64,000 bases of DNA from Bin22 sp034428635 (GTDB lineage Bacteria > Chloroflexota > Dehalococcoidia > Lucifugimonadales > UBA3495). This document shows, one piece after another, positions 1-8,109 of the stretch. The stretch is taken from positions 1-64,000 of the forward strand of contig DAOUHR010000085.1 in NCBI GenBank assembly GCA_034428635.1, written 5' to 3'. Both the position numbers and the translations under genes were made by a program. How positions within the stretch are numbered: position 1 is the first letter of the stretch; each line of letters begins with the position of its first letter. The notes below the pieces were generated by a model. The model was not told the origin of the DNA. It did not search any database and was given only the letters and a program-made list of their open reading frames with translations.

Positions 1-58
1 CTTTGCGTCTACATTATTGAAGGAAATCCAATAAATTCCATCAATTTGAGGCGCAGGC

Positions 59-1222
59 ATGAACACCAAACTGGCCGTGGGCATTGTCCTCGTTCTTACC
101 ACACTTGTTCTCGCGCTGGCGGCCTGCCAGGGCGACTCCGTTTCCCCCAATGCCACCACCACGGTATCCTCCGGCAAGCAACCCAATTCCTCGGTTTCCG
201 GCGCCGTCGCCTACCGTGAGCGACTGGCCCTAACCCCCGGGGCCCGGCTGGAAGTCCAGTTGCGGTATACCTCCTACCAGGATGCCGCATCCGAGCTTAT
301 TGCCGAGCAGGTAATTGAGAACCCCGGCCAGGTGCCCATAGAGTTCAGGGTGGAGTACAACCGGGACGACATAGACGACCGCAACACCTACTCCCTGCAG
401 GCCAGAATCGTCGAGGCAGACGGGCGGTTGGCCTTCACCAACGATACTGCCTACGACGTCATCACCCGGGGCAATCCCCGCAGGGTGGACATGCTGCTGG
501 TGATGGTGCAGCCACCATCGGTGGATGGTTCCGACGGAGAAGCGGTGGGCCCCAATGAGTGGGTGGAGGCGGAGTACCCCGTTGTAGGCGCCGACATGCT
601 GCCGCCCCACGAAGGGGATTTCCTGCGAATTTTCTTCCTGCAGTCTGAGCTTGAAAATTGCTCCAGGCGACGCGACCAGTCGGTGCAGGTCGAAGGGAAC
701 GACATCCTGGTTGCCCTCACCCATTACGTGCCTCCGCCCGCGCCGTGGGGCGCGCCCTGCGATGAACACCTGATTGAACTGGATGAAGTTGCCGACCTGA
801 ACGGGAAGTTGGAGGCTGGGGTGAGCTATACGGTGTCGGTGAACGGCGTAGTTACCAACAGCTTCAGCCGCCCGTCGCCCGATTTCCCGCACTCGGTGAT
901 TGAGCCGGCCGATGTTATAGAGGCGGAGGTACAGACTATTGAAAGCGGCATGCCCCAATACAACCTGCGGGTAGCCTACGGCATCCCTGCGGGCAGCGGT
1001 TGCTCCCAGGAAAACGGCTACCGGGTCAGCCGCAGAGAGCCTGGCATAGTGGAGGTAAAGGTGACTTACCACGGAGTTGCCCAGGGAGGGGAACCGGTCA
1101 TTTGCATTACAGACTACCCGGTCACGGAAGTCATCATCCCCCTGGGATCAGACTTTGAGGCGGGTCAGGATTATGCGGTGATAGTAAACGGTGAAGAGGC
1201 AACAACCTTCACTGTCCGTTAG
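59..1222 (+). CDS. YbaY/YscW-like lipoprotein with two C-terminal repeat domains
   Basis: The 387-residue product starts with a lipoprotein signal: a basic N-terminus, a hydrophobic stretch and the lipobox LALAAC, with the lipidated cysteine at residue 23. Residues about 47-150 match the YbaY/YscW-type lipoprotein domain in pattern (a YRERLALTPGARLEVQL opening, later TDTAYDVITRG-like spacing seen here as NDTAYDVITRGNP). The remainder looks like two related domains of about 100 residues, each ending in a Y-x-V-x-VNG...F strand pattern (near residues 258-270 and 375-387), which suggests an internal duplication. It should sit on the outer face of the cytoplasmic membrane. No substrate can be inferred. 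A strong hairpin follows the stop codon. Confidence 0.75.
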   Translation: MNTKLAVGIVLVLTTLVLALAACQGDSVSPNATTTVSSGKQPNSSVSGAVAYRERLALTPGARLEVQLRYTSYQDAASELIAEQVIENPGQVPIEFRVEYNRDDIDDRNTYSLQARIVEADGRLAFTNDTAYDVITRGNPRRVDMLLVMVQPPSVDGSDGEAVGPNEWVEAEYPVVGADMLPPHEGDFLRIFFLQSELENCSRRRDQSVQVEGNDILVALTHYVPPPAPWGAPCDEHLIELDEVADLNGKLEAGVSYTVSVNGVVTNSFSRPSPDFPHSVIEPADVIEAEVQTIESGMPQYNLRVAYGIPAGSGCSQENGYRVSRREPGIVEVKVTYHGVAQGGEPVICITDYPVTEVIIPLGSDFEAGQDYAVIVNGEEATTFTVR

Positions 1223-1248
1223 CGACGGCATTTCGGCAAAAATGAACG

Positions 1249-1275
1249 GGCCCGGACGAGTTGTTCGTCCGGGCC
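1249..1275. terminator. Bidirectional hairpin terminator
   Basis: An 11-bp perfect stem (GGCCCGGACGA at 1249-1259 with its complement at 1265-1275) encloses a 5-nt loop. It lies between two convergent genes, the lipoprotein ending at 1222 and the Fe-S carrier ending at 1370. An A-run precedes it and a T-rich stretch follows, so it can serve both strands. Confidence 0.7.
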
Positions 1276-1369
1276 TGTTGTTATCCGCCACTCAAGAACT
1301 CCACGCTCACTCCCACTGAACCGGGGTGTGCGAGAGCCACTGGCTGCCGGCATTCTCCTGGTTAGGGAG

Positions 1370-1726
1370 TTAAACGCTGAAGGAAGTGCCGCAGCCGCAG
1401 GCCTTCTTGGCGTTGGGGTTTTCGAAAGTGAAACCCTTGCCGTTGAGGCCGTCGGAAAAATCCAGTTCGGTGCCCACCAGGTAGATATAGCTCTTCTTGT
1501 CCACCATTACCTTGACGCCGTACTGCTCGACAACCTTGTCGCTCTCCAGTTCCTCACCGGTAATCTTCAGGTCATAAGTGAGGCCGGAGCAACCGCCGCC
1601 CTTGACCGCCACCCGCAAACCCACGTTGTCCTTGATTCCTTCCTTCTCGGCAAAGTACTTGATCTTCTCCGCCGCCTTTTCGGTAATCTCGACGCCCAGT
1701 TCGACGCCGTCCATGGTTATAGCCAT
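1370..1726 (-). CDS. HesB/IscA/ErpA A-type iron-sulfur carrier
   Basis: This 118-residue protein has the length and layout of A-type carriers that receive Fe-S clusters and deliver them to apo-enzymes. The three ligand cysteines are present: one in GGGCSGLTY and two in the C-terminal CGCG motif. The ATG at 1726 is chosen because AGGGAGGG lies just upstream and MAITMDGVELGVEITE aligns with the family N-terminus. The frame stays open much further upstream but that part overlaps pcm and is not family-like. The gene stands alone, without isc or suf neighbours. Likely clients in this window are the siroheme/4Fe-4S reductase and dihydroxy-acid dehydratase, which is inference only. Confidence 0.92.
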   Translation of the reverse strand: MAITMDGVELGVEITEKAAEKIKYFAEKEGIKDNVGLRVAVKGGGCSGLTYDLKITGEELESDKVVEQYGVKVMVDKKSYIYLVGTELDFSDGLNGKGFTFENPNAKKACGCGTSFSV

Positions 1727-1872
1727 TGATAGCCCTCCCTTTGGAAAGCAATTTATTCGGTTTGGTAAATGCCATTGTACGTTCAAGAGACGTTGCCAGT
1801 CAATGGTGATTATTGGCGCGCTTTCCAGGCCTGACGTGCAATGTGAGGGACGAATACTGAAACCGTTACCAC

Positions 1873-2529
1873 TTATTCCTCTCCAAAACCCTCGGGCCCC
1901 AGCAGCGGCACAAAGCGGCACTTGCCGCACAGGTTGATTGACAAGCCTTCGCCAGTGCGGCGCACCAGGATCAGGTTCTGCTCCTCCCTCGGTCCCACGG
2001 GAGCCACCAATCGTCCTCCCACCGCCAACTGTTCTACCAGGCTGTCGGCCAGACCGGGACAGGCCGCGGTTACAATAATCGCGTCGAATGGGGCAAACTC
2101 CTTGGCGCCCAGAACCGGGCCGGCAGGAAGGCAAGTGACGTTATGGCAGGCCAGTTCCTCCAGGCGTTGGCGCGCCGCCTCGGCCAGCGCCGGTATCCGC
2201 TCCACGGTTACAAGCAGGCCTCTGGGGAGCAGCCTGGAAAGAACGGCGGCCTGGTAACCGCTGCCGGTTCCCACTTCCAGCACCTTTTCGTCACCACAAA
2301 GCTCCAGCAGTTCCGTCATCCAGGCAACCATATATGGCTGGGATATGGTCTGGCCGGAGCCTATGGAGAGGGGGATGTTCTGGTAGGCCATGTGGCGGAC
2401 GTCGGGGGGCACGAAGAGTTCCCTTGGCACCTGTTGCATGGCGTCCAACACCGCCTTGCTGGATATTTCCCTGCCAAGTTCTACGAATAACGTTCGTTTA
2501 CGGGTTGTTAACCTGCGAAACTCATCCAA
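1873..2529 (-). CDS. pcm: Protein-L-isoaspartate O-methyltransferase
   Basis: The product repairs isoaspartyl residues by SAM-dependent methylation in the cytoplasm. Family landmarks are VPRELFVPP, the GSGQTISQP segment, and the SAM-binding motif I VLEVGTGSGYQAAVL. I choose the TTG at 2529 as start: AGAGGG lies 5 nt upstream, the resulting 218 residues match the usual length, and the longer in-frame extension to 2733 has no family similarity and spans a promoter. The next gene downstream on this strand is the A-type carrier, about 150 bp away. Confidence 0.9.
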   Translation of the reverse strand: MDEFRRLTTRKRTLFVELGREISSKAVLDAMQQVPRELFVPPDVRHMAYQNIPLSIGSGQTISQPYMVAWMTELLELCGDEKVLEVGTGSGYQAAVLSRLLPRGLLVTVERIPALAEAARQRLEELACHNVTCLPAGPVLGAKEFAPFDAIIVTAACPGLADSLVEQLAVGGRLVAPVGPREEQNLILVRRTGEGLSINLCGKCRFVPLLGPEGFGEE

Positions 2530-2547
2530 TATTGCCCTCTTGACTGC

Positions 2548-2576
2548 ACTATAGCATAGCGGACAGGCGCAAACAA
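2548..2576 (-). promoter_or_regulatory. Probable sigma-70 promoter for pcm
   Basis: On the minus strand TTGTTT (2576-2571) and TATAGT (2553-2548) are separated by exactly 17 bp. The predicted transcript would start about 12 nt before the TTG start of pcm. The -10 box is 5/6 consensus and the -35 box is weak. Confidence 0.5.
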
Positions 2577-2766
2577 ACCAGAAAACTGGAAGCAGTCGAG
2601 TTCCAGTGAAGGTGGTACTGGCCGGAAAAGGAACTGGCCGGGCGGCGAGAGCTGAGTTGAGACCTGCCCCTGACCGTTGAGAGCCACCCAAACCGGAACC
2701 CAATCTTAGGAAGATGGCACAATGTCCCGTCACGTCTTCCCGGGTTGGGGGGAACGGTCCCTGAGT

Positions 2767-3900
2767 TCAGGTTGGCTTGGAAAAACGAGGCATTACCTTC
2801 GTTCCGAAATTTTCCAGGTTCTGCAACGTCTGGCGCAACGGTATGCCGGCGTGAGCAAACTCCACCAGCAGGTAATCCAGGTTGCAGACTTCCTGCAATT
2901 CCACCATCCTCTCGGAGACGTTCTCCGGGGAACCCACCAGCAGCGTGCGCGGTTCCAGGAAATCCCAGTCCAGCTTGACTGTCGGCTCCAGGTCCTCGCC
3001 CGGGTTGGTGAACACCTCCCTGCCCCGGAAGGGGTCATTGAAGGTGAACGCCGACATGATCCCCGACTCAGCCTCGCGCCGGGCTTGCTCCATGGAAGTT
3101 GAAACATAGGTGGACCGCATTACGGCCTGGTCTTGCCCGACGGCAAACGGCTTTCCCTCCGACCGGGACCTTACCTCGGCGTAAATCTCCATTCTCTGGC
3201 GTATGCGCCGGGGAGGAGGCTGCCAGTAGCAGGCTTTCAGGCCCATTTCGGCGGCAGTGGATACGGAACGGTCGGTGGATACCGTCATCCACAGGGGAGG
3301 ATGAGGCGTCTGGTACGGTCGGGGCGTTACCCGCAGCCTCGCTACTTTTCCGTCCTCTTGCCAGGCCGGGTCGGGCGGAAAAGAAGGATGGGAAAACACC
3401 GTGTCCTCGGCGGGAAAGGTGTAGTTTTCTCCCCGGTGAGAGAAAAACTCCTCCGTCCAGATCTTCCGGACGATTTCCACCGTTTCCTGGAAAAGCTCCC
3501 GGTTTTCCTGGTCCTTCCGCGGGTCGGCGTTGGGACGAAATTGAGGGCCTTCGTAAGGCCAGACACCCCTGCCGAAGCCGACATCCACCCTGCCCCTGGT
3601 CATGTTGTCCAGGATGGCGATATCCTCCGCCAGCCTTATTGGATGCCACCAGGTTGCGATGTTTGCCATCTGGCCGATGCGAATCCTTGAGGTGCGGGCA
3701 GCCAGGTCGGCGCCCAGCAGAATTGGGTTGGGAAGGTCTCCCGCGCCGTAGAGGCCAAAATGGTGCTCTCCCAACCAGATGGCTTCGAAGCCCAGTTCTT
3801 CCGCCAGGACCGTTTGTTGCCGGAGATTATCCAGTATTTCTGCAGCATTGGTAGCTTTCCCGGCCGATGCAGCCACGGTGGTAAATGCGGCAAACTTCAT
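2767..3900 (-). CDS. LLM-class flavin-dependent oxidoreductase
   Basis: This 377-residue protein belongs to the bacterial luciferase-like (F420/FMN) monooxygenase superfamily, a TIM barrel that oxidises small organic substrates. Typical pieces are the N-terminal LAEELGFEAIWLGEHHFG, the segment RLAEDIAILDNMTRGRVDVG and the following GRGVWPYEG loop. The ATG at 3900 gives a full-length protein. It lies 101 bp downstream of the ABC permease on the same strand and may be cotranscribed with it, but its substrate is not evident. A second, divergent paralogue is at 29701-30891. Expansion of this family is known in SAR202 genomes. Confidence 0.85.
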   Translation of the reverse strand: MKFAAFTTVAASAGKATNAAEILDNLRQQTVLAEELGFEAIWLGEHHFGLYGAGDLPNPILLGADLAARTSRIRIGQMANIATWWHPIRLAEDIAILDNMTRGRVDVGFGRGVWPYEGPQFRPNADPRKDQENRELFQETVEIVRKIWTEEFFSHRGENYTFPAEDTVFSHPSFPPDPAWQEDGKVARLRVTPRPYQTPHPPLWMTVSTDRSVSTAAEMGLKACYWQPPPRRIRQRMEIYAEVRSRSEGKPFAVGQDQAVMRSTYVSTSMEQARREAESGIMSAFTFNDPFRGREVFTNPGEDLEPTVKLDWDFLEPRTLLVGSPENVSERMVELQEVCNLDYLLVEFAHAGIPLRQTLQNLENFGTKVMPRFSKPT

Positions 3901-4001
3901 GTGGTCATCCCAGTATCAGAAGACGGTTGCCATGTCCCAATAATGTAAACGGTTGGGAGCCAATGACAATCCGGGTATGGATGCCAGCGCCTCGCTGTGC
4001 A

Positions 4002-4808
4002 CTACTTCCGGGTTGCCCGGCCCCGCAGGGTGTACAGGGCCAGGGTCATGCTTACCACCCCCAAACCCAGCGTGGCTATGACCCCATCCCGTATGACCAC
4101 CCACTGCCAGCCCTCAGTTATCAGCGAGCGTTCGGCAGCCAGGATGTAGGTTACCGGATTGAAGTCCGCATAGGTGGAGAGCCACGGCGTCATCTGTTCC
4201 TGAGGTATGAACAGGGTGGTCATAAACAGGAAGGGAAAGAACAGCAGGAAGGACAGGTTCACCGCCGCCACGTTCCCCGTCTTGAAGGCAATGGCGTAGG
4301 GGAAACCGTTGAAAACAAGCCCCCACAGACCGGCCAGCAGCATGAATGTCAGGATTCCCAATACGCCCGTCACAAAGCCCACGCCAACGATGAAGCCCAT
4401 GATAATCACGGGAATGGTCAGGGCCATGATGAGCACAAAGTCAGCCATTAACAACCCCAGGAGCAGGGCCATCCGGTTAACCGGCGTGATGACCAGGCGG
4501 TCGAAATACCCCGACTGGATATCCGTCACTACCGTTATGGCCCGGGAAACGCCGGTTACGGCAAAAAGCACCGCAACAGGCAACTGGAAAGCGCGATAGT
4601 CCAGGCCTGGGATATTCTCCGCAAAGTCCTGCAGGGCCCCCACGGTTACCACAAACATGAACACCGGTATAAACAGGGCGGGAATCACCGTTTCCAGGTC
4701 CCGCAGCATGGAGCGCACCGCCCGCCGGGCCACGGCAAAAATGTCCCTGAAGAAGCCTGCCTTGCGGGCGTGAACGGTGACCACGCTCGCGCCTGACGCT
4801 ACGGCCAT
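4002..4808 (-). CDS. ABC-2 type (DrrB-like) transporter permease
   Basis: The 268-residue integral membrane protein has about six hydrophobic segments, beginning near LETVIPALFIPVFMFVV, and the conserved stretch DIQSGYFDRLVITPVNR found in DrrB/daunorubicin-type exporter permeases. It is encoded 42 bp downstream of its ATPase, so the two should form one exporter of a lipophilic or drug-like compound. The substrate cannot be told from sequence. Confidence 0.88.
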   Translation of the reverse strand: MAVASGASVVTVHARKAGFFRDIFAVARRAVRSMLRDLETVIPALFIPVFMFVVTVGALQDFAENIPGLDYRAFQLPVAVLFAVTGVSRAITVVTDIQSGYFDRLVITPVNRMALLLGLLMADFVLIMALTIPVIIMGFIVGVGFVTGVLGILTFMLLAGLWGLVFNGFPYAIAFKTGNVAAVNLSFLLFFPFLFMTTLFIPQEQMTPWLSTYADFNPVTYILAAERSLITEGWQWVVIRDGVIATLGLGVVSMTLALYTLRGRATRK

Positions 4809-4850
4809 AAACCTCTCCTGGAATCGATGAATTGGAAGAATAAAGTGCGG

Positions 4851-5861
4851 TTAGTCGTCATTCCCGCTTGTCTCCTGCCCTGGCTGTCCCAATTCCTCCC
4901 GCTGCAGCCTGGAACCGGTTACCTGCAGGAAAACGTCGTCCAATGTCGGGGTGCGCAGGGTCAACTCCCGGACGCCCACGCCCAGTTCGTTCAGTTTCAG
5001 GGCCACCCCGCTGACCAGCGCGGCCCCGTTGCCGGTGATCACTGTCAACTCCGAGTCGTGAGCGTCCACCGCGTCCACCGATGCCAGAGCTTCCAGTGCG
5101 GCTACAACCTCACCGGAAACGTCGCCGTCCAGCTTCACGATAATCAGGTCGGCCCCCCGCGAGTGCTTCAGTTCCTCCGGCGTTCCCTGGATAGCCAGTC
5201 GGCCCCGGTCAATTATGCCCACCCGGTGGGCCAGGGCGTCGGCCTCTTCCAGGTACTGGGTGGTGAGGAAGATGGTTACGTCCAGGTCTTTATTGATCTT
5301 TCCAATCTCTTCAAATATGCGGTTGCGGCTGATGGGGTCCAGGCCCGTGGTGGGTTCGTCCAGGAAAAGGATTTCAGGCTGGTGAATCAATGCCGCCGCC
5401 AGGTCCAGCCGCCGCTTCATACCGCCGGAGTAGGTGCCGACGAGGCGGCCTATGGCGTCGCCGATATCAATCAGGTCGGTCAGGTCAGCCATCCTCGCGG
5501 CGATCTCTCTGCCCCTGAGACCGTAGAGTCTTCCCTGCAGGGTTAGCAGTTCCCGGCCGGTCTGCTTGTCGTCCAGGGCGGCTTCCTGCAGGGCCGCGCC
5601 GATGCGCAAGCGCACCTGGTCGGGTTGGGCTACCGCGTCGTATCCGGCCACGGAAATTGAGCCCGCGGTGGGGGCCAGCAGGGTGATCAACATACGGATC
5701 ACGGTGGTCTTGCCCGCCCCGTTGGGACCCAGGAAGCCGTAAATTTCGCCGCGGTGGACCGACAGGTTAACGCCGTCCACGGCCCTCACGGCGCCGAACT
5801 CGCGCACCAGTCCTCGCGTTACAATTGCATCGGCTGTGTTGTTGGCGTTGGTTTCATTCAT
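4851..5861 (-). CDS. DrrA-family ABC transporter ATP-binding protein
   Basis: All nucleotide-binding motifs are present: Walker A GPNGAGKTT, signature YSGGMKRRLDLA, Walker B ILFLDEPTTGLDP. The H-loop region reads LTTQYLEEAD, with Gln where many ABC proteins have His, as is usual in DrrA-type proteins. A C-terminal domain of about 100 residues, ending TLDDVFLQVTG, is the DrrA-specific extension. I favour the ATG at 5861 (MNETNAN...). An in-frame ATG at 5915 would add 18 unconserved residues, and neither start has a strong ribosome site. It is transcribed divergently from the MerR-like regulator. Confidence 0.9.
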   Translation of the reverse strand: MNETNANNTADAIVTRGLVREFGAVRAVDGVNLSVHRGEIYGFLGPNGAGKTTVIRMLITLLAPTAGSISVAGYDAVAQPDQVRLRIGAALQEAALDDKQTGRELLTLQGRLYGLRGREIAARMADLTDLIDIGDAIGRLVGTYSGGMKRRLDLAAALIHQPEILFLDEPTTGLDPISRNRIFEEIGKINKDLDVTIFLTTQYLEEADALAHRVGIIDRGRLAIQGTPEELKHSRGADLIIVKLDGDVSGEVVAALEALASVDAVDAHDSELTVITGNGAALVSGVALKLNELGVGVRELTLRTPTLDDVFLQVTGSRLQREELGQPGQETSGNDD

Positions 5862-6100
5862 TGTGCGGCACGTTTCGATTCTGGCAAAATTCTGTACGAT
5901 TTCCCAATACAACATTCCTGTTTAGGAGCGGATTTGATGTTATCATATACGGATTAAAGCAACTAGAAAAGACTTTGCCCGGCAGCGGATAAACCTGGAT
6001 GATTTCCAGGGATTCCTCAATTAACCGGGGAATACCTGGCAACTCGAAGGTATCCTCATTGACCAACGGCCCCCGCTATGCTAGTATCCTTACCGCTAAA

Positions 6101-6130
6101 TTGGCGACCACTGCCCCAGACTTTTATAGA
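6101..6130 (+). promoter_or_regulatory. Candidate promoter of the tetrapyrrole operon
   Basis: TTGGCG (6101-6106) and TATAGA (6125-6130) are 18 bp apart. The ATG of the MerR-like gene at 6145 is only about 8 nt downstream of the expected start point and has no Shine-Dalgarno sequence, so the transcript may be close to leaderless. A short direct repeat (TATAGATTT, then TGTAGATTT) overlaps the -10 box and could be an operator. Confidence 0.45.
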
Positions 6131-6144
6131 TTTTTGTAGATTTA

Positions 6145-6813
6145 ATGGCCAACCTCCAGCTAGCTGACCGGACCCAGTGGCTGTCCCTGCGGGATGCTTG
6201 CGACCTGTTGCAGGTCAGCCAGGTTACCCTGCGCCAGTGGGCCGATGCCGGCCATCTTCGGGTGTACCGCACCCCCGGCGGCCATCGCCGGTTCGCCCGG
6301 GAGGACCTGGTGGCCCTGACCCGGCAGCAGCCTGATTCCCACTCGGCAGAAACTACGGGCAAGCTGGAAGATGCCGCCCTGCGCCGCATCCGTCGCCGCC
6401 TCAATCACGAAGAAGTGGCCAGCCAGTCCTGGTACCAGAGCGTGGAAGAGGAAGGCCGGGACCGGATGCGTCTTTTTGGCCGCCGTTTGCTGTCCCTGCT
6501 GGTGCAGGGTATTCCCCAGCGACGGGCGTCCGGCCGCCGTCAGGAAGTGCTGGCCGAGGCCCTGATGCTGGGGCATGAATACGGCGCGGAAATGTCGGAA
6601 CGCAATGTCCCCCTTAAGGATACGGTGGAGGCTTTCATCTTTTTCCGCACCCTGGTTCTGGACTCCACCGGCAACCGTACCTGGGGGCCCATTCTGGAAT
6701 TGGCCGACCGTGTCCTGGTGGGTGTGGTGGAGTCATATCAGAGACGGTTGGAACTGTCCTCGCCTGCCCCGGTCCCTGCGGAAGAGACTACTGCCCACAA
6801 CTTCGGAGGCTGA
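6145..6813 (+). CDS. MerR-like helix-turn-helix regulator with C-terminal sensor-like domain
   Basis: Residues about 13-56 form a MerR/excisionase-type winged helix: SLRDACDLLQVSQVTLRQWA followed by the wing HLRVYRTPGGHRRFAREDL. The remaining 150 residues are helical, and the part around EALMLGHEYGAEMSERNVPL followed by TVEAFIFFRTL resembles the globin-like N-terminal domain of RsbR-type proteins. That assignment is inference. The gene is first in the tetrapyrrole operon and only 10 bp precede the siroheme decarboxylase gene, so it probably controls this pathway. The ligand is unknown; no cysteine cluster typical of metal-sensing MerR proteins is seen. Confidence 0.7.
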   Translation: MANLQLADRTQWLSLRDACDLLQVSQVTLRQWADAGHLRVYRTPGGHRRFAREDLVALTRQQPDSHSAETTGKLEDAALRRIRRRLNHEEVASQSWYQSVEEEGRDRMRLFGRRLLSLLVQGIPQRRASGRRQEVLAEALMLGHEYGAEMSERNVPLKDTVEAFIFFRTLVLDSTGNRTWGPILELADRVLVGVVESYQRRLELSSPAPVPAEETTAHNFGG

Positions 6814-6823
6814 CTGATAAGTT

Positions 6824-7879
6824 ATGGACTTGATTGATCGCACGCTGCTGAATCTCATTCAGAGCAAGTTTCCCATGGTGGAACGCCCCTACCTGGCCCT
6901 GGCCGAAGAGCTGGAAATAGGGGAAGAGGAAGTGATCTCCCGCCTGGACGACCTGAAGCGGCAGAACGTGGTGCGCCAGGTCAGCGCCATATTTGACACC
7001 CGCCGCCTGGGTTACAAGACGACCCTCGTGGCCTTTGCCTACGAACCGGACCATTTGAATGCTGGCGCCCTGTTCATCAACCGCCATCCTGGCGTCAGCC
7101 ACAACTACGCCCGAGAAGGCTCCTACTACAACCTCTGGTTCACCCTGGCGGTGCCGCCCGACGGCGACCTGCAGTCCACCGTAGAGTGGATGGCCCAGGA
7201 GACGGGCGCCCTTAATTTTCGGGTGATGCCCACCATTCGGTTCTTCAAGATCGGCGTCAACTTCGATATGGTCCAGCAGCGCAGCGCCGCCCATAACTAC
7301 AGCCCGGACAACGTCGGAGAACGCACTCCCGCTCCGGACTGGAACCAGGCCCAGATTGTCTCCGAATTCGACAAGACCGTCATCCGGGAACTTCAGGAGG
7401 ACCTTCCGCTGATTCCCCGACCTTTCGACGGCATGGCAGAAAGACTGGGCATGGATACTGCCCGCCTGTTTGCCCTGGCCGATGAGTACCAGGAACGGAA
7501 GATTATGCGCCGCTTCAGCGCGGTGCTGCACCACCGCCGTTCGGGCTTCCGGTCCAATGCCATGGTGGTGTGGCAGGTGCCGCCGGAACGGGCCGAAGAA
7601 GTGGGCATGACCATGGCCCAGCACTCGGCAGTTACCCACTGCTACGAGCGGCCAACCTTCCCCGACTGGCCCTACTCCCACTTCTCCATGATTCACGCCA
7701 CCACCCAGGAGGAGTGCGAGCAGATTGCGGAAGAAATAAGCGAAGCCACCCAGATAACCGATAATCTCCTCCTCTACAGCACCCGGGAATACAAAAAGAC
7801 CCGCGTCCGCTACTTCGTTGAGGAGTACGAGGAGTTCTGGGAAAGCGAACCGGAACTGGAAGAGGCCGTCCAGGATTAG
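6824..7879 (+). CDS. ahbAB: Fused siroheme decarboxylase (AhbA-AhbB type)
   Basis: Siroheme decarboxylase removes two acetate carboxyls from siroheme to give 12,18-didecarboxysiroheme, the first step of the alternative heme route (and of heme d1 synthesis as NirDLGH). The 351-residue protein holds two Lrp/AsnC-like halves. Residues 1-155 contain ERPYLALAEELEIGEEEVI and VRQVSAIFDTRRLGYKTTLVA. Residues about 178-351 contain RPFDGMAERLGM, MRRFSAVLHHRRSGFRSNAM, and HCYERPTFPDWPYSHFSMIH, which are hallmark AhbB/NirD-L-type segments. The two subunits are usually separate or heterodimeric, and here they are one chain. It might be mis-annotated as an AsnC regulator. Neighbours all belong to siroheme synthesis. 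Confidence 0.85.
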   Translation: MDLIDRTLLNLIQSKFPMVERPYLALAEELEIGEEEVISRLDDLKRQNVVRQVSAIFDTRRLGYKTTLVAFAYEPDHLNAGALFINRHPGVSHNYAREGSYYNLWFTLAVPPDGDLQSTVEWMAQETGALNFRVMPTIRFFKIGVNFDMVQQRSAAHNYSPDNVGERTPAPDWNQAQIVSEFDKTVIRELQEDLPLIPRPFDGMAERLGMDTARLFALADEYQERKIMRRFSAVLHHRRSGFRSNAMVVWQVPPERAEEVGMTMAQHSAVTHCYERPTFPDWPYSHFSMIHATTQEECEQIAEEISEATQITDNLLLYSTREYKKTRVRYFVEEYEEFWESEPELEEAVQD

Positions 7880-7891
7880 ACACGAACATTC

Positions 7892-8087
7892 ATCCACGAA
7901 GGACACGAAGAGACACGAAGAGACACGAAGCTTTTCCTGAGTTTCACCAGGGTGAGGGCCCGTTGAGTTTTCACCCCATTCCTTCGGCAGGATCAGGACA
8001 GGCTCTAACCTTGCTCCTTTACGGAGGAAGGAACCTTTTCAGAAGTTCCATGAGCTATTCGTGAATCTTCGTGTCCCTTCGTGGATA
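7892..8087. repeat. CACGAAGG inverted-repeat element inside the operon
   Basis: The termini ATCCACGAAGGACACGAAG (7892-7910) and the near-perfect reverse complement at 8068-8087 bound a 196-bp non-coding stretch between ahbAB and the precorrin-2 dehydrogenase gene. The left end has extra tandem AGACACGAAG units. Related ends occur at 35130-35198 and 40209-40237. This looks like a MITE- or REP-type element. Confidence 0.6.
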
Positions 8088-8109
8088 TAATAGAGAAAAG
8101 AGGAGACCA

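Noticed and set aside
2530..2733. 68-residue upstream extension of pcm
   Set aside because: It spans a likely promoter and has low-complexity, unconserved sequence. A TTG with a good ribosome site at 2529 gives the normal length.
6824..7879. Plain Lrp/AsnC transcription regulator
   Set aside because: The doubled architecture, the RRFSAVLHHRRSGFRSNAM and YERPTFPDWPYSHF blocks, and the siroheme gene context fit siroheme decarboxylase instead.
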